Assembly (NCBI RefSeq): GCF_016765795.1
Contig: NZ_JAESVP010000004.1
Coordinates: forward strand, 248,001 to 312,000
Origin: Fuscibacter oryzae
Lineage (GTDB): Bacteria; Pseudomonadota; Alphaproteobacteria; Rhodobacterales; Rhodobacteraceae
Reading direction: 5' to 3'
DNA: 64,000 nucleotides
This document shows positions 9,156 to 16,937 of the stretch, in pieces. The position numbers and the translations under genes were made by a program. The stretch's first letter is position 1. Each line of letters begins with the position of its first letter. The notes under the pieces were generated by a model, which saw only the letters and a list, made by a program, of their open reading frames with translations, was not told the DNA's origin and ran no database searches.

Positions 9156-9671
9156 ATGAAGCGCCCTATCCTCATTCATCCCGATCCGCGTCTCAAGAAG
9201 CCTTGCGAGGCAGTGGGCGAGATCACGCCCGAAATCACCGTGCTAGCCGCCGATATGTTCGAAACGATGTATGAGGCGCCGGGCATCGGGCTGGCGGCGC
9301 CTCAGGTCGGGGTTATGCTGCGCGTTCTGGTGATGGATTGCGCCAAGGATGGCCCGCCAGAGCCGTTGGTGCTGCTGAACCCGCGGGTGACTTGGGCCTC
9401 GGAAGACCTGTCCAGCTATGAAGAGGGGTGTCTGTCGATTCCCGACCAATATGCCGAGGTCAAGCGCCCGGCATCGGTGCGCGTCGAATGGATGGATATG
9501 GACGGCCAGTCGCAAGAGCGGGTGTTCGACGGGCTTTGGGCCACCTGCGTGCAGCATGAGATCGACCATCTGGATGGCAAGTTGTTCATTGATTACCTTG
9601 GGCCGCTGAAACGCCAGATGATCACGCGCAAGATGGAAAAGCTGAAACGCGAACGGGCGCGGACCGTCTGA
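9156..9671 (+). CDS. def: Peptide deformylase, complete active site
   Basis: 171 residues with all three deformylase motifs: GIGLAAPQ (43-50), EGCLS (90-94, metal ligand Cys92) and QHEIDHLDG (133-141, ligands His134 and His138, catalytic Glu135). It removes the N-formyl group from new proteins and is essential. It is the first of three tandem paralogues and the most canonical, ending in the basic KRQMITRKMEKLKRER helix. Its stop overlaps the next start (TGATG). The start codon gives the usual MKRPILIHPDPRL N terminus. Confidence 0.96.
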   Translation: MKRPILIHPDPRLKKPCEAVGEITPEITVLAADMFETMYEAPGIGLAAPQVGVMLRVLVMDCAKDGPPEPLVLLNPRVTWASEDLSSYEEGCLSIPDQYAEVKRPASVRVEWMDMDGQSQERVFDGLWATCVQHEIDHLDGKLFIDYLGPLKRQMITRKMEKLKRERARTV

Positions 9672-10153
9672 TGGCGGTCTTGCCCATTTTGCGCTGGCCC
9701 GATGCGCGGCTTGAGGAACGCTGCGCCCCGGTGACGGGCGATGTGTCGGCACTGGCTGCGGATATGTTGGAAACGATGTATGCAGCACCGGGCCGGGGGC
9801 TGGCCGCGCCACAGGTTGGCCAGTTGCTGCGGCTGTTCGTCATGGATGCGACGTGGAAAGAAGGCACGCCCGCGCCGGTGATCTGCATCAATCCGGTCAT
9901 CACATGGCGATCATCCGCGCGGATAACGGGGCCAGAGGGCTGCCTCTCCATTCCCGGTGTGACGGCAGAGGTGACGCGCGCCAGCGAGATCAGGTTGCGC
10001 TATACCGGGCTGGACGGGGTGGAGAGGGAAGACCACCTGACCGGCTTTGCCGCGATCTGCGCCCAGCATGAATATGACCATCTGGACGGCATTCTGACGC
10101 TGGACCGGATTCCCCCGGTCGAGCGGGCAGCCGCCGAGGCGGCGCTGGCATGA
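9671..10153 (+). CDS. Second peptide deformylase, intact motifs
   Basis: 160 residues. The motifs GRGLAAPQ (41-48), EGCLSIPG (89-96, Cys91) and QHEYDHLDG (132-140, Glu134) are intact, so it should be an active metalloenzyme. It differs from its neighbours in having a shorter C terminus without the long basic helix. The start overlaps the first def stop, and its own stop overlaps the third gene (ATGA). Whether it acts on the bulk proteome or a subset is unknown. Confidence 0.92.
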   Translation: MAVLPILRWPDARLEERCAPVTGDVSALAADMLETMYAAPGRGLAAPQVGQLLRLFVMDATWKEGTPAPVICINPVITWRSSARITGPEGCLSIPGVTAEVTRASEIRLRYTGLDGVEREDHLTGFAAICAQHEYDHLDGILTLDRIPPVERAAAEAALA

Positions 10154-10653
10154 CGGCGCGCCTTTGCATCCCATGGCCCGCGCAAGTGCTGCGCCAGCCT
10201 GCCGCCGATGTGGCCGAAATCACCGATGAGGTGCGGGCGATCTGGGCCGATATGGTTGAGACGATGGAGGCGATGCCGGGCTATGGCCTTGCTGCCGTTC
10301 AGATCGGGGTGCCCCTGCGGCTGGCTGTGGTCGATTGTTCCGATGTGCGGGGGCAAGCGGTGCTGATGGCCAACCCTTCGGTGCTGCACGCCAGTGGCCA
10401 GTTCCGGGAACATGACGAAGCCAGCCCCAATCTGCCCGGCGTCTCGGCCGTGATCCGCCGCCCGCGTGCGGTGACGGTGCGGTTTCTGAACGCGGCGGGT
10501 GCGTGGGAAGACCGCGATTTTGTGAACCTGTGGGCGACATCGGCGCAACATCAGATCGACCATCTGGCGGGCAAGATGTATTTCGACCACCTGACCCCGC
10601 TGAAACGCAAGATGCTGATCGCCAAGGCCGACAAGCTGCGGAGACGGGGATGA
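10150..10653 (+). CDS. Deformylase-like protein with altered active site
   Basis: 167 residues, clearly homologous to the two upstream deformylases along the whole length, including the basic C-terminal helix ([16 protein letters not shown]). The motifs have changed. GLAAPQ is GLAAVQ (46-51). The EGCLS motif is EASPN (90-94), so the metal-ligand Cys is Ser92. HExDH is HQIDH (134-138), so the catalytic Glu is Gln135. Loss of both residues predicts no deformylase activity. The frame is intact and coupled to fmt (ATGA), so this looks like a retained non-enzymatic or repurposed paralogue rather than a decaying gene. Confidence 0.9.
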   Translation: MTARLCIPWPAQVLRQPAADVAEITDEVRAIWADMVETMEAMPGYGLAAVQIGVPLRLAVVDCSDVRGQAVLMANPSVLHASGQFREHDEASPNLPGVSAVIRRPRAVTVRFLNAAGAWEDRDFVNLWATSAQHQIDHLAGKMYFDHLTPLKRKMLIAKADKLRRRG

Positions 10654-11543
10654 AAATCGTCTTCATGGGCTCTCCCGACTTCTCGGTGCCGGTGCTGGAG
10701 GCGCTGCATCAGGCCCATGAGATTGTTGCGGTTTACTGCCAGCCCCCCCGCCCCGCCGGGCGCGGCAAGGCCGACCGGCCAACCCCGGTTCATGCCCGCG
10801 CGCTGGCGCTAGGCCTGCCGGTGCGCCACCCGGTTTCGCTGCGCACGGATCAGGCCGTGGCGGAGTTTGCCGCGCTGGGGGCCGATGTGGCGGTGGTGGT
10901 GGCCTATGGGCTGATCTTGCCACAGGCCATTCTGGATGCGCCGCGCCTTGGGTGCCTGAACATCCACGCCTCGCTTTTGCCGCGCTGGCGCGGGGCCGCG
11001 CCGATCCACCGAGCGATCATGGCGGGCGATGCGGAGACGGGCATCTGCATCATGCAGATGGAGGCGGGGCTGGATACCGGCCCCGTGCTGCTGCGTGAGG
11101 CGGTGGCGATTGGGGCCGAAGAGACGACGGCCGATCTGCATGACCGGCTGTCGGCCATGGGCGCGCGGCTGATCTTGCGGGCGCTTGACCAACTGCCCAT
11201 GGCAGCGGTGCCGCAGCCCGATCAGGGGGTGACCTATGCCGCCAAGATCGACAAGGCCGAGGCGCGGATTGACTGGACCAGACCCGCGACACAGGTTGAC
11301 CGGCTGATCCGGGGTCTTTCGCCGTTTCCGGGGGCCTGGTGCGATGTCGGAGGTGAGCGGGTAAAGCTGTTGCGCTGCCGCCTTGCACCGGGCCGTGGTG
11401 TGCCGGGGCGGGTGCTGGGCGGCTGGGTGATTGCCTGCGGCACCGGCGCAATAGAGGTGCTGGAGGCGCAGCGCGAGGGTAAGCGGCCCGCAGCGGCGAA
11501 AGAATTGCTGAACGGCCTGAAACTGCCCGAAGTTCTGGGCTGA
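10650..11543 (+). CDS. fmt: Methionyl-tRNA formyltransferase
   Basis: 297 residues with the formyltransferase core ([19 protein letters not shown] at the start, [21 protein letters not shown] with the catalytic Asn-His pair at about 105-110) and a C-terminal tRNA-binding domain. It formylates initiator Met-tRNA with 10-formyl-tetrahydrofolate, the step that deformylases later reverse, so the def-fmt operon joins both halves of the N-formyl cycle. The ATG at 10650 overlaps the stop of the third deformylase gene. Confidence 0.96.
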   Translation: MKIVFMGSPDFSVPVLEALHQAHEIVAVYCQPPRPAGRGKADRPTPVHARALALGLPVRHPVSLRTDQAVAEFAALGADVAVVVAYGLILPQAILDAPRLGCLNIHASLLPRWRGAAPIHRAIMAGDAETGICIMQMEAGLDTGPVLLREAVAIGAEETTADLHDRLSAMGARLILRALDQLPMAAVPQPDQGVTYAAKIDKAEARIDWTRPATQVDRLIRGLSPFPGAWCDVGGERVKLLRCRLAPGRGVPGRVLGGWVIACGTGAIEVLEAQREGKRPAAAKELLNGLKLPEVLG

Positions 11544-11544
11544 T

Positions 11545-11563
11545 CCTGTCAGGATATGACAGG
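11545..11563 (+). terminator. Hairpin after fmt
   Basis: Perfect 7-bp stem (CCTGTCA / TGACAGG) with a 5-base loop, starting two bases after the fmt stop. No T-run follows, so it may be a weak terminator or a 3'-end stabiliser of the def-fmt message. Confidence 0.4.
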
Positions 11564-11603
11564 AGGCCCGTGCGATACCCTGATCAAACGGAGGGTACGC
11601 ACG

Positions 11604-12092
11604 ATGGAACGGTTTTGGGTTATTACGGCTTCGGCTGATCACGCGGCACATGGGCGGGCCGAAGGCATCGTGCAGGCCTGCCACGGCAAGACCGCGCCCC
11701 TGCGGCGGATGCGTCCCGGTGACGGCGTGGTGATTTATTCCCCCCGCACGCTGATGCGGGGAGGTGCGCCGGTCATGGCCTTTAGCGCCATCGGAAGGCT
11801 GGCGGAAGGCGAGGCCTGGCAACATGACATGGGCGGTGGCTTTGTGCCTTGGCGGCGCGGCGTGATCTGGCAAGATGCGCAGCCTGCCCCGATCCACCTG
11901 CTGCTGAACCGGCTGGATCTGACGCGGGGCCAGACCTCTTGGGGGATGGTGTTCCGCTATGGTCACCGCGAATTGTCGCGCCATGATTTCGCACTGATCG
12001 CGCGGGCCATGCTGGGCATGGACAAGGCGCAGCCCGATCCCCATATCTCACCCGTCAACGCGGAGTGTGAGCCATGGGCATCGTTCTTCTGA
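11604..12092 (+). CDS. EVE-domain protein
   Basis: 162 residues matching the EVE fold (PUA/YTH-like superfamily). The N terminus MERFWVITASADH and the glycine-rich MRPGDGVVIYSPR (about 42-54) are typical, as is the FRYGHRELSRHDFALIA stretch near 120-136. EVE domains bind modified cytosines or other modified nucleobases and sometimes accompany restriction systems; none is seen here. The ATG at 11604 has a GGAGGG ribosome site and is preferred to the upstream in-frame codon at 11556. The 3' end overlaps the next gene by 19 bases. Confidence 0.75.
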   Translation: MERFWVITASADHAAHGRAEGIVQACHGKTAPLRRMRPGDGVVIYSPRTLMRGGAPVMAFSAIGRLAEGEAWQHDMGGGFVPWRRGVIWQDAQPAPIHLLLNRLDLTRGQTSWGMVFRYGHRELSRHDFALIARAMLGMDKAQPDPHISPVNAECEPWASFF

Positions 12093-12307
12093 TCATCATC
12101 GGCGCGGCGGCTGGATTTCTGGCGACACGCGCCTTTGGTTGGGAGGCAGATATTCCCACAACGGTGGTTATCGGCATGGCCGGAGCCTTGGTCGGCGGGT
12201 TCGCCCTGCGCGCGCTGGTGACCATGGCGGTCTGGATGGCCGGGTTTGTCGGCGCGGTTCTGGGCGCGGTGGCCTTGGTCTGGCTGTGGCAGAAATACGG
12301 GCGCTAG
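12074..12307 (+). CDS. GlsB/YeaQ/YmgE-type small membrane protein
   Basis: 77 residues, nearly all hydrophobic, with about three membrane segments and repeated Gly-rich stretches (GAAAGFLATRAFG, GMAGALVGGFALRAL). This fits the GlsB/YeaQ/YmgE (transglycosylase-associated) family of small stress-related membrane proteins with unknown biochemical function. It overlaps the EVE gene in another frame and its stop overlaps the convergent regulator gene by 4 bases. Confidence 0.65.
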   Translation: MGIVLLIIIGAAAGFLATRAFGWEADIPTTVVIGMAGALVGGFALRALVTMAVWMAGFVGAVLGAVALVWLWQKYGR

Positions 12308-12801
12308 CCCAACCGCTTCATCAGATCGGACAGTTTGAAGCCCTTGGCCCCAAGGCTATCCCACAACTGACGGCTATACCACGCCGCGACCAGCATCGCC
12401 GCCACCTCTCGGCCTTTTGGGCCACCACCGCGGCGCGCGGCCACGGCGGTTTCGACACGGGCGCGCCAGTCTTCGGCCCGCTGCCGCAAGGCCGCATTGC
12501 GCAGGCTGACGGCAAGCACGGCGGCACTTGGCGTTGGCAGGTGCTTGAGCAGACCCTGAGCGCCCTTGTCGGGATCGGCGGTTTCGCCCTCAACCGCAGC
12601 AGACAGACGATCCCATTCCGCAAGGAGCGCGGCATGGATCATGCCATCGACCGAGCCGAAACGCTGGGCCAACGTGGCCGGAGCAAGCCCGCAAGCCCGA
12701 GACAGGTTGCCAAAGCTGACGGCCTTTTCGCCCTGATCTGACAGGGCAGACAAAACCAGCGCGAAGATTTGCGTATCAGGAAGGGTGCGGGGGCGTGACA
12801 T
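12304..12801 (-). CDS. TetR-like transcriptional regulator
   Basis: 165 residues. The N terminus holds a TetR-type helix-turn-helix: VSFGNLSRACGLAPATLAQR at about 28-47, followed by FGSVDGMIHAALLAEWDRL. The rest is helical, as expected for a ligand or dimerisation domain, but short for the family (usual 190-220). The neighbours give no clear target. It may control the membrane protein at 12074 or itself. Confidence 0.7.
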   Translation of the reverse strand: MSRPRTLPDTQIFALVLSALSDQGEKAVSFGNLSRACGLAPATLAQRFGSVDGMIHAALLAEWDRLSAAVEGETADPDKGAQGLLKHLPTPSAAVLAVSLRNAALRQRAEDWRARVETAVAARRGGGPKGREVAAMLVAAWYSRQLWDSLGAKGFKLSDLMKRLG

Positions 12802-12849
12802 GGCGCTAGGGTGACCGATCGTTCAGGAACTTCAAAGGGGCCGCGTGGG

Positions 12850-13755
12850 CTATTCCATCGCTTCTGCCGCTTGCGGCTGGGTTTCTTCGGCAGGTTCGAC
12901 CGCAACGCTTTTGGTGCCCGCCTGATTAAGCAGCATCTTGCGCGCCTTCCAGCGCAGGCCAACCTCTTTCAGAATGGGCCATTGCCGGTAATGCACGGTA
13001 TAGATCTGGCGACCTTCGGGCAGGGGTTCGCCGCGGGCGCGGCCACCAAGGATAAAATGCTGCTCATCGGGCAAAAGGTTCCAAGCCAAGCCTGCCTTGC
13101 GGATGGCAAGGGGCAGGCTGATCTGGTCCAGATAGGGGCGCTTGTGCGGAATATCGGGGTGGGCATCCAGCGTACGGGCCAGATCGTACCAGACCTGCGG
13201 GAAGGTTTTGCCCTCTGCATTGCGGTGATGTTGCGGAAAGCAGAACAGGCCCGACGAGAAGTATGGAATGCGCGGTTTGCCGCGTTTCTGTTTCATCAGC
13301 ATCAGCCGCTCTTCGGGAATTTCCATTCCCGCAGCCCCATAGATGATCTTCCAGACATCCTGCTTGGCCCAGTTCATACTGGCCGCTGGGGTCAGTGACA
13401 CATGGCCGGGACAGATCAGGTTGGCGACATCGTTCTTGCGGATGCACAGGACGTCGGAATCCATAAAACAGGAAAACTCGGTCTCGCGCGGTTCCAGCGT
13501 GGCAAGGATCTTGTTGCCATGGGGATAGGCCGGGTCCCAGCGCCCGGTGGTTTCAAAGGGGCGCACGTCGCAGCCCATCTTGCCTAGCGCGGTGATAACA
13601 TCGGGGGCGATGGTGGAAAACTTTGCCGCCGGGCAATAGCCGATCAATTGCACGGTCTGGCCGAATTGTTCGCGCAACGAGGCGGCAAGATAGCAGGCCA
13701 GAACCTGATACTCTGGCGGCTCGACGATGAAATAGACCGATAGTTTCGGCGTCAT
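12850..13755 (-). CDS. GT-A fold glycosyltransferase-like protein
   Basis: 301 residues. A Rossmann-like start (LSVYFIVEPPEYQVLACYLA) leads to a DxD-type metal/nucleotide-sugar motif FMDSDVLCI (Asp99, Asp101), followed by an RPYLDQISLPLAI motif near 215 common in GT8/GT32-like enzymes. It should transfer a sugar from a nucleotide donor in the cytoplasm. The C-terminal tail (about 280-301) is acidic and disordered. The ATG at 13755 overlaps the stop of the hydrolase-GT61 fusion gene, so both are coupled. Donor and acceptor are unknown. Confidence 0.7.
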   Translation of the reverse strand: MTPKLSVYFIVEPPEYQVLACYLAASLREQFGQTVQLIGYCPAAKFSTIAPDVITALGKMGCDVRPFETTGRWDPAYPHGNKILATLEPRETEFSCFMDSDVLCIRKNDVANLICPGHVSLTPAASMNWAKQDVWKIIYGAAGMEIPEERLMLMKQKRGKPRIPYFSSGLFCFPQHHRNAEGKTFPQVWYDLARTLDAHPDIPHKRPYLDQISLPLAIRKAGLAWNLLPDEQHFILGGRARGEPLPEGRQIYTVHYRQWPILKEVGLRWKARKMLLNQAGTKSVAVEPAEETQPQAAEAME

Positions 13756-15887
13756 GGATCAGCCTCGTCCGGGTGGCGTTCGCCTTTGGTCAGGGCGCGG
13801 AACGGCTCGCCCCGCCGTTCAGTCTGCGCTTCGAGCAGCGCGGCAATGTCTGCCTCGGCGGGCAGGGCAGGGCGAAAATTGTAGGGCAGGTGGCCAAGCG
13901 CCTTGAGCCGGTCGAACAGACGGACAAAATTCAACTCTCCGACGGACCTGTAGTCGGGCCGGGTCACATCGCCGGACACCCAGTCGTTGCGGATCACATC
14001 GACCACATTGGGTGTGACACCGGCAAAGCTGCGGAATTGTAGCAGATAATCATCCACATTCGCACTGGACCGGCGCAGGATCATCGTCACTTGTGCGCCC
14101 GGTTGCAGGACATAGGCCGCCAGATGCAGGGCAGAACCATCCAGCGCCACGATGCTGCGCGCCGCCTTGTAGCGGGCGATCTGTACCGAAACCGGATGGC
14201 GTTCAGGGTGAAAAATCTCATATCCCGCGCGGGCAAGGTTTTCCTCGATCACTGCCTCGCCCAGAATGCCACCGCGCTGCGCCGCCAGCCTTGCGCGCGA
14301 GATGTAAAGGCGCTCCCCGCCTTCGGGCACCGCCGCAGCCCCCAGCCGTCCCTGCATGAAAGCGCGGTAGGCCGGGCTGCCCGCATAGCGCTCTTCCCAG
14401 CCAAACCCGAGTTCGGGCAGATAAAGCCGCTCTACCCGTAGGGCGCCCGGATAGGTACGGATCGGCACATCGATGCCCAAAAGATCGAACAGCGGCTTTT
14501 GTGACCGGATCACCCGTTCGGTTTCATGGTGCGCCCCGCGATAGGGCAGATAAAAGATCGAATCCGGCCGCAGGCCCAGATGGTCCAGCGCCCAAAGGCG
14601 GGCGGTGCTTTCCACCAGAAAATGTCCGAAATGGCCGCGCAGATGCCCGGCAAACAGGTGCTGGCCGGGCAGAAAGGCGATGTGTTCATCGGCTTGCAGC
14701 GTCGGGGCGGGCGTGGCCTTGCGCGCCCGTATCCAGGCGCGTGACAGTTTGGCAAAGCTGCCGTCGCGCCGCAAAACCCCAGAAGCCAGCCGCGTGTCGC
14801 CCTCTCGCTCGGGCAAGATCAGCGCGCGTGACAAGCGTTCGATGGTGCCGGAAAAGGGCGGTTTCGGGTCACCCAGTGCGATCTGCATCATCCCGTCGGG
14901 CATGGCGGGCGGGCGGTTCTGCATCCCCTCCAGCCGGGCAACGGCGCGTTTCGGAAATCGAACGTCGGGAAGATCGGTCATCAATTTGTGGGCAGCGGCC
15001 AAGGCAAGGCGATAGTGCCCCAGCTGTTCTGCATGGCCAAGAAACTGCCGCTGCCACGCGGGATCGGCCCGACCCACCTTTAGCGCCATTGCAAAGGCGC
15101 GGGGGTGAAACCGGCTAAGGGCAATATCGCCGATAAGATCATCAAGCAGACCCGCCGACTTCACCTCTCGGATGGCGCGGTGGCCCATATGCGAAAGGGG
15201 CAAGTGCCGTACGTTCGGCCCGCTGATCCGGCGGGCATGGGCACGATCTTCGGGAACGAAGGGGTCATAGGCCAGCCACACTTCGGCATCGGTAACCGAG
15301 GCGGCGGCATCCAGAAACTCTGGCGTTGTCCAGTCCCACCGGCGCTGGCCATAGCGATAGCGCAGATCAAAGGGCGCGATGCGGCGCGACAGGGTGGATT
15401 GCGGCGAAAAGGCCAGAACGGCGGCTTGCGGCACAAGCGACGAAAACGCCAGCGCCGCATACCCGCCCATCGACGTGCCGATGAACAGAATGCGGCGAAA
15501 CCCGTCGAACAGACCGGCATCGCGCAGCGTCGTGATCAGGGCCGGGGCATCAGGGTTGCGATACCAATCCTTGCGGCTGGCCAGAATGCCCAGTACCGAC
15601 AGGCCCAGCCGCTCTGACAGTGCCATCAGCCAAGGCTGCGGCGGATCATATTCGCCCACCGAGGCAAGATTGTCGAAGGTGACCAGCAGGGTATCGCCGC
15701 GCTTTTGAAACCAGGCATCGACCAGACCGCCACGCAGCAGAAAGGCGGGCGTGGCGGCGGCACTTGCCGCGTCGCGCGCTTCTGGCGGTGGGGCAAAGCG
15801 ACCGGGTGCGGCAGGGCCGGTTCTATCCTCGCCGCCGGGGTCGTAGGTCTCTGCCATAAGGGCATCGCTGATCGGGTGATCCTGCAT
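13752..15887 (-). CDS. Fusion of alpha/beta-hydrolase-like domain and GT61 glycosyltransferase
   Basis: 711 residues in two parts. Residues about 50-260 resemble an alpha/beta hydrolase, with nucleophile elbow GTSMGG (Ser139), an acid candidate near Asp208 and His near 233-236 (LSHMGH). A linker of about 100 residues follows. Residues about 395-640 resemble GT61 (DUF563) glycosyltransferases, with GHFGHFLVE (418-426), RLYISRARL (526-534) and ALDGSALHLAAYVL (581-594). No signal peptide or membrane segment is evident, so it is probably cytoplasmic. The hydrolase half could remove or transfer an acyl group on the glycan that the GT61 half extends; that is inference. Confidence 0.7.
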   Translation of the reverse strand: MQDHPISDALMAETYDPGGEDRTGPAAPGRFAPPPEARDAASAAATPAFLLRGGLVDAWFQKRGDTLLVTFDNLASVGEYDPPQPWLMALSERLGLSVLGILASRKDWYRNPDAPALITTLRDAGLFDGFRRILFIGTSMGGYAALAFSSLVPQAAVLAFSPQSTLSRRIAPFDLRYRYGQRRWDWTTPEFLDAAASVTDAEVWLAYDPFVPEDRAHARRISGPNVRHLPLSHMGHRAIREVKSAGLLDDLIGDIALSRFHPRAFAMALKVGRADPAWQRQFLGHAEQLGHYRLALAAAHKLMTDLPDVRFPKRAVARLEGMQNRPPAMPDGMMQIALGDPKPPFSGTIERLSRALILPEREGDTRLASGVLRRDGSFAKLSRAWIRARKATPAPTLQADEHIAFLPGQHLFAGHLRGHFGHFLVESTARLWALDHLGLRPDSIFYLPYRGAHHETERVIRSQKPLFDLLGIDVPIRTYPGALRVERLYLPELGFGWEERYAGSPAYRAFMQGRLGAAAVPEGGERLYISRARLAAQRGGILGEAVIEENLARAGYEIFHPERHPVSVQIARYKAARSIVALDGSALHLAAYVLQPGAQVTMILRRSSANVDDYLLQFRSFAGVTPNVVDVIRNDWVSGDVTRPDYRSVGELNFVRLFDRLKALGHLPYNFRPALPAEADIAALLEAQTERRGEPFRALTKGERHPDEADP

Positions 15888-15889
15888 CG

Positions 15890-16597
15890 TTACGCCCGTC
15901 GTCGCCAGACGTGAACGCCCGCCCGCGAGAGGGTGTCATCGATCACGAAGCCCGCCTTGTCCAGCAGGTGCCGGCACTCTCGCATCCCCTCGCGGCCATA
16001 GATGTCGCGGTGGAACTCTGCCAGAAACAGCGTGACACCAGACAGATCGGCATGGCGCAGAAAATCCAGCTCTGCCCCCTCGATGTCCATCATCAGAACA
16101 TCATGCGGGAATGCGGCCTTCAACGTGTCGTACGGGATCACTGGAACCTGAACGGCCGTACGCTTTTTGTCTTCGGGGCGAAACAGACCAGAGCCGAGGA
16201 AGTTGCCAGCAACGAAAAACTCGACCATCGCCGGAGGGTTGGGTTGAGAAAACACTACACCATGGCGGAGGGTTATAGAATCTTGCAGCCCGTTTTGCTG
16301 ATAAAGCGCCGAAATCTGCGGCAGCAGGTTTGGGTTCGCCTCGACCGACAGCATCGCGGTCGGTTTGCGATTCAGGGCCATCACCGCGCCGACAATGCCC
16401 GACCCGGTCCCCATTTCCAGAATGCGCGCGCCTTCGGGAATGGCGGAAAGGCCAGTTTCTATCTCGCCCCGCTCATAGCGGCCATCCGTGATGCTTTGCA
16501 CCATGGCCGGCCCGAAATGCGGCGATTGCGGCACCTGAACGCCGTGGATCGTTGCGACGATCCGGGTTTCGGTGGGGGCGTCTGCCGTGTTGGTCAC
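15890..16597 (-). CDS. FkbM-type methyltransferase
   Basis: 235 residues from a GTG at 16597 with a CGGAG ribosome site. The frame stays open far upstream, but that part is low-complexity and includes the 21-bp repeats. The SAM-binding motif is ILEMGTGSGIVGA (about 59-71), with the acidic SVEANPNLLP strand and the FkbM hallmark MMDIEGAELDFLR (about 171-183). FkbM proteins O-methylate sugars, antibiotics or lipids. It is the first gene of the reverse arm of the glycan cluster, two bases upstream of the hydrolase-GT61 gene. Confidence 0.78.
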   Translation of the reverse strand: MTNTADAPTETRIVATIHGVQVPQSPHFGPAMVQSITDGRYERGEIETGLSAIPEGARILEMGTGSGIVGAVMALNRKPTAMLSVEANPNLLPQISALYQQNGLQDSITLRHGVVFSQPNPPAMVEFFVAGNFLGSGLFRPEDKKRTAVQVPVIPYDTLKAAFPHDVLMMDIEGAELDFLRHADLSGVTLFLAEFHRDIYGREGMRECRHLLDKAGFVIDDTLSRAGVHVWRRRA

Positions 16598-16628
16598 GTC
16601 ATACTCCGTTCTGCGGCTCTGATTGGCC

Positions 16629-16670
16629 GGTGTTCTGTTCTGGCAAACGGGTGTTCTGCTCTGGTAAACA
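16629..16670. repeat. Two 21-bp tandem repeats in the divergent glycan promoter
   Basis: Two adjacent copies (16629-16649 and 16650-16670) share GGTGTTCTGYTCTGGYAAAC, differing at two internal positions plus the last base. The 21-bp spacing is two helical turns, so a protein could bind both copies on one DNA face. They lie 32 bases upstream of the FkbM start and inside the 340-base region (16598-16937) between the two arms of the cluster. No other clear feature was found in that region. Confidence 0.5.
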
Positions 16671-16937
16671 GTATGGCGGGTCGTGGTTGCAATGTCACCG
16701 TCGAATCCAATTCTTGCGTAGACATGCTTTCTGCTTGCCCGTGCTGGCCGCACCGACCTAAATTCCCTGTAAACAAGCGAAAGAACTTCGCAGCAGTCCG
16801 AGGCAGAGTGGCAAGGTGATCGTAGCGCGATCACGGTTCAGCAAGATGGTAGCAGTCCTGACGATGGGCTTTGTTTCGTTTCCTGTCCGCAATCGGGGGC
16901 CTTCGCAGGTGTCTGCGCAGGGTCTGTTCATCTTGGA

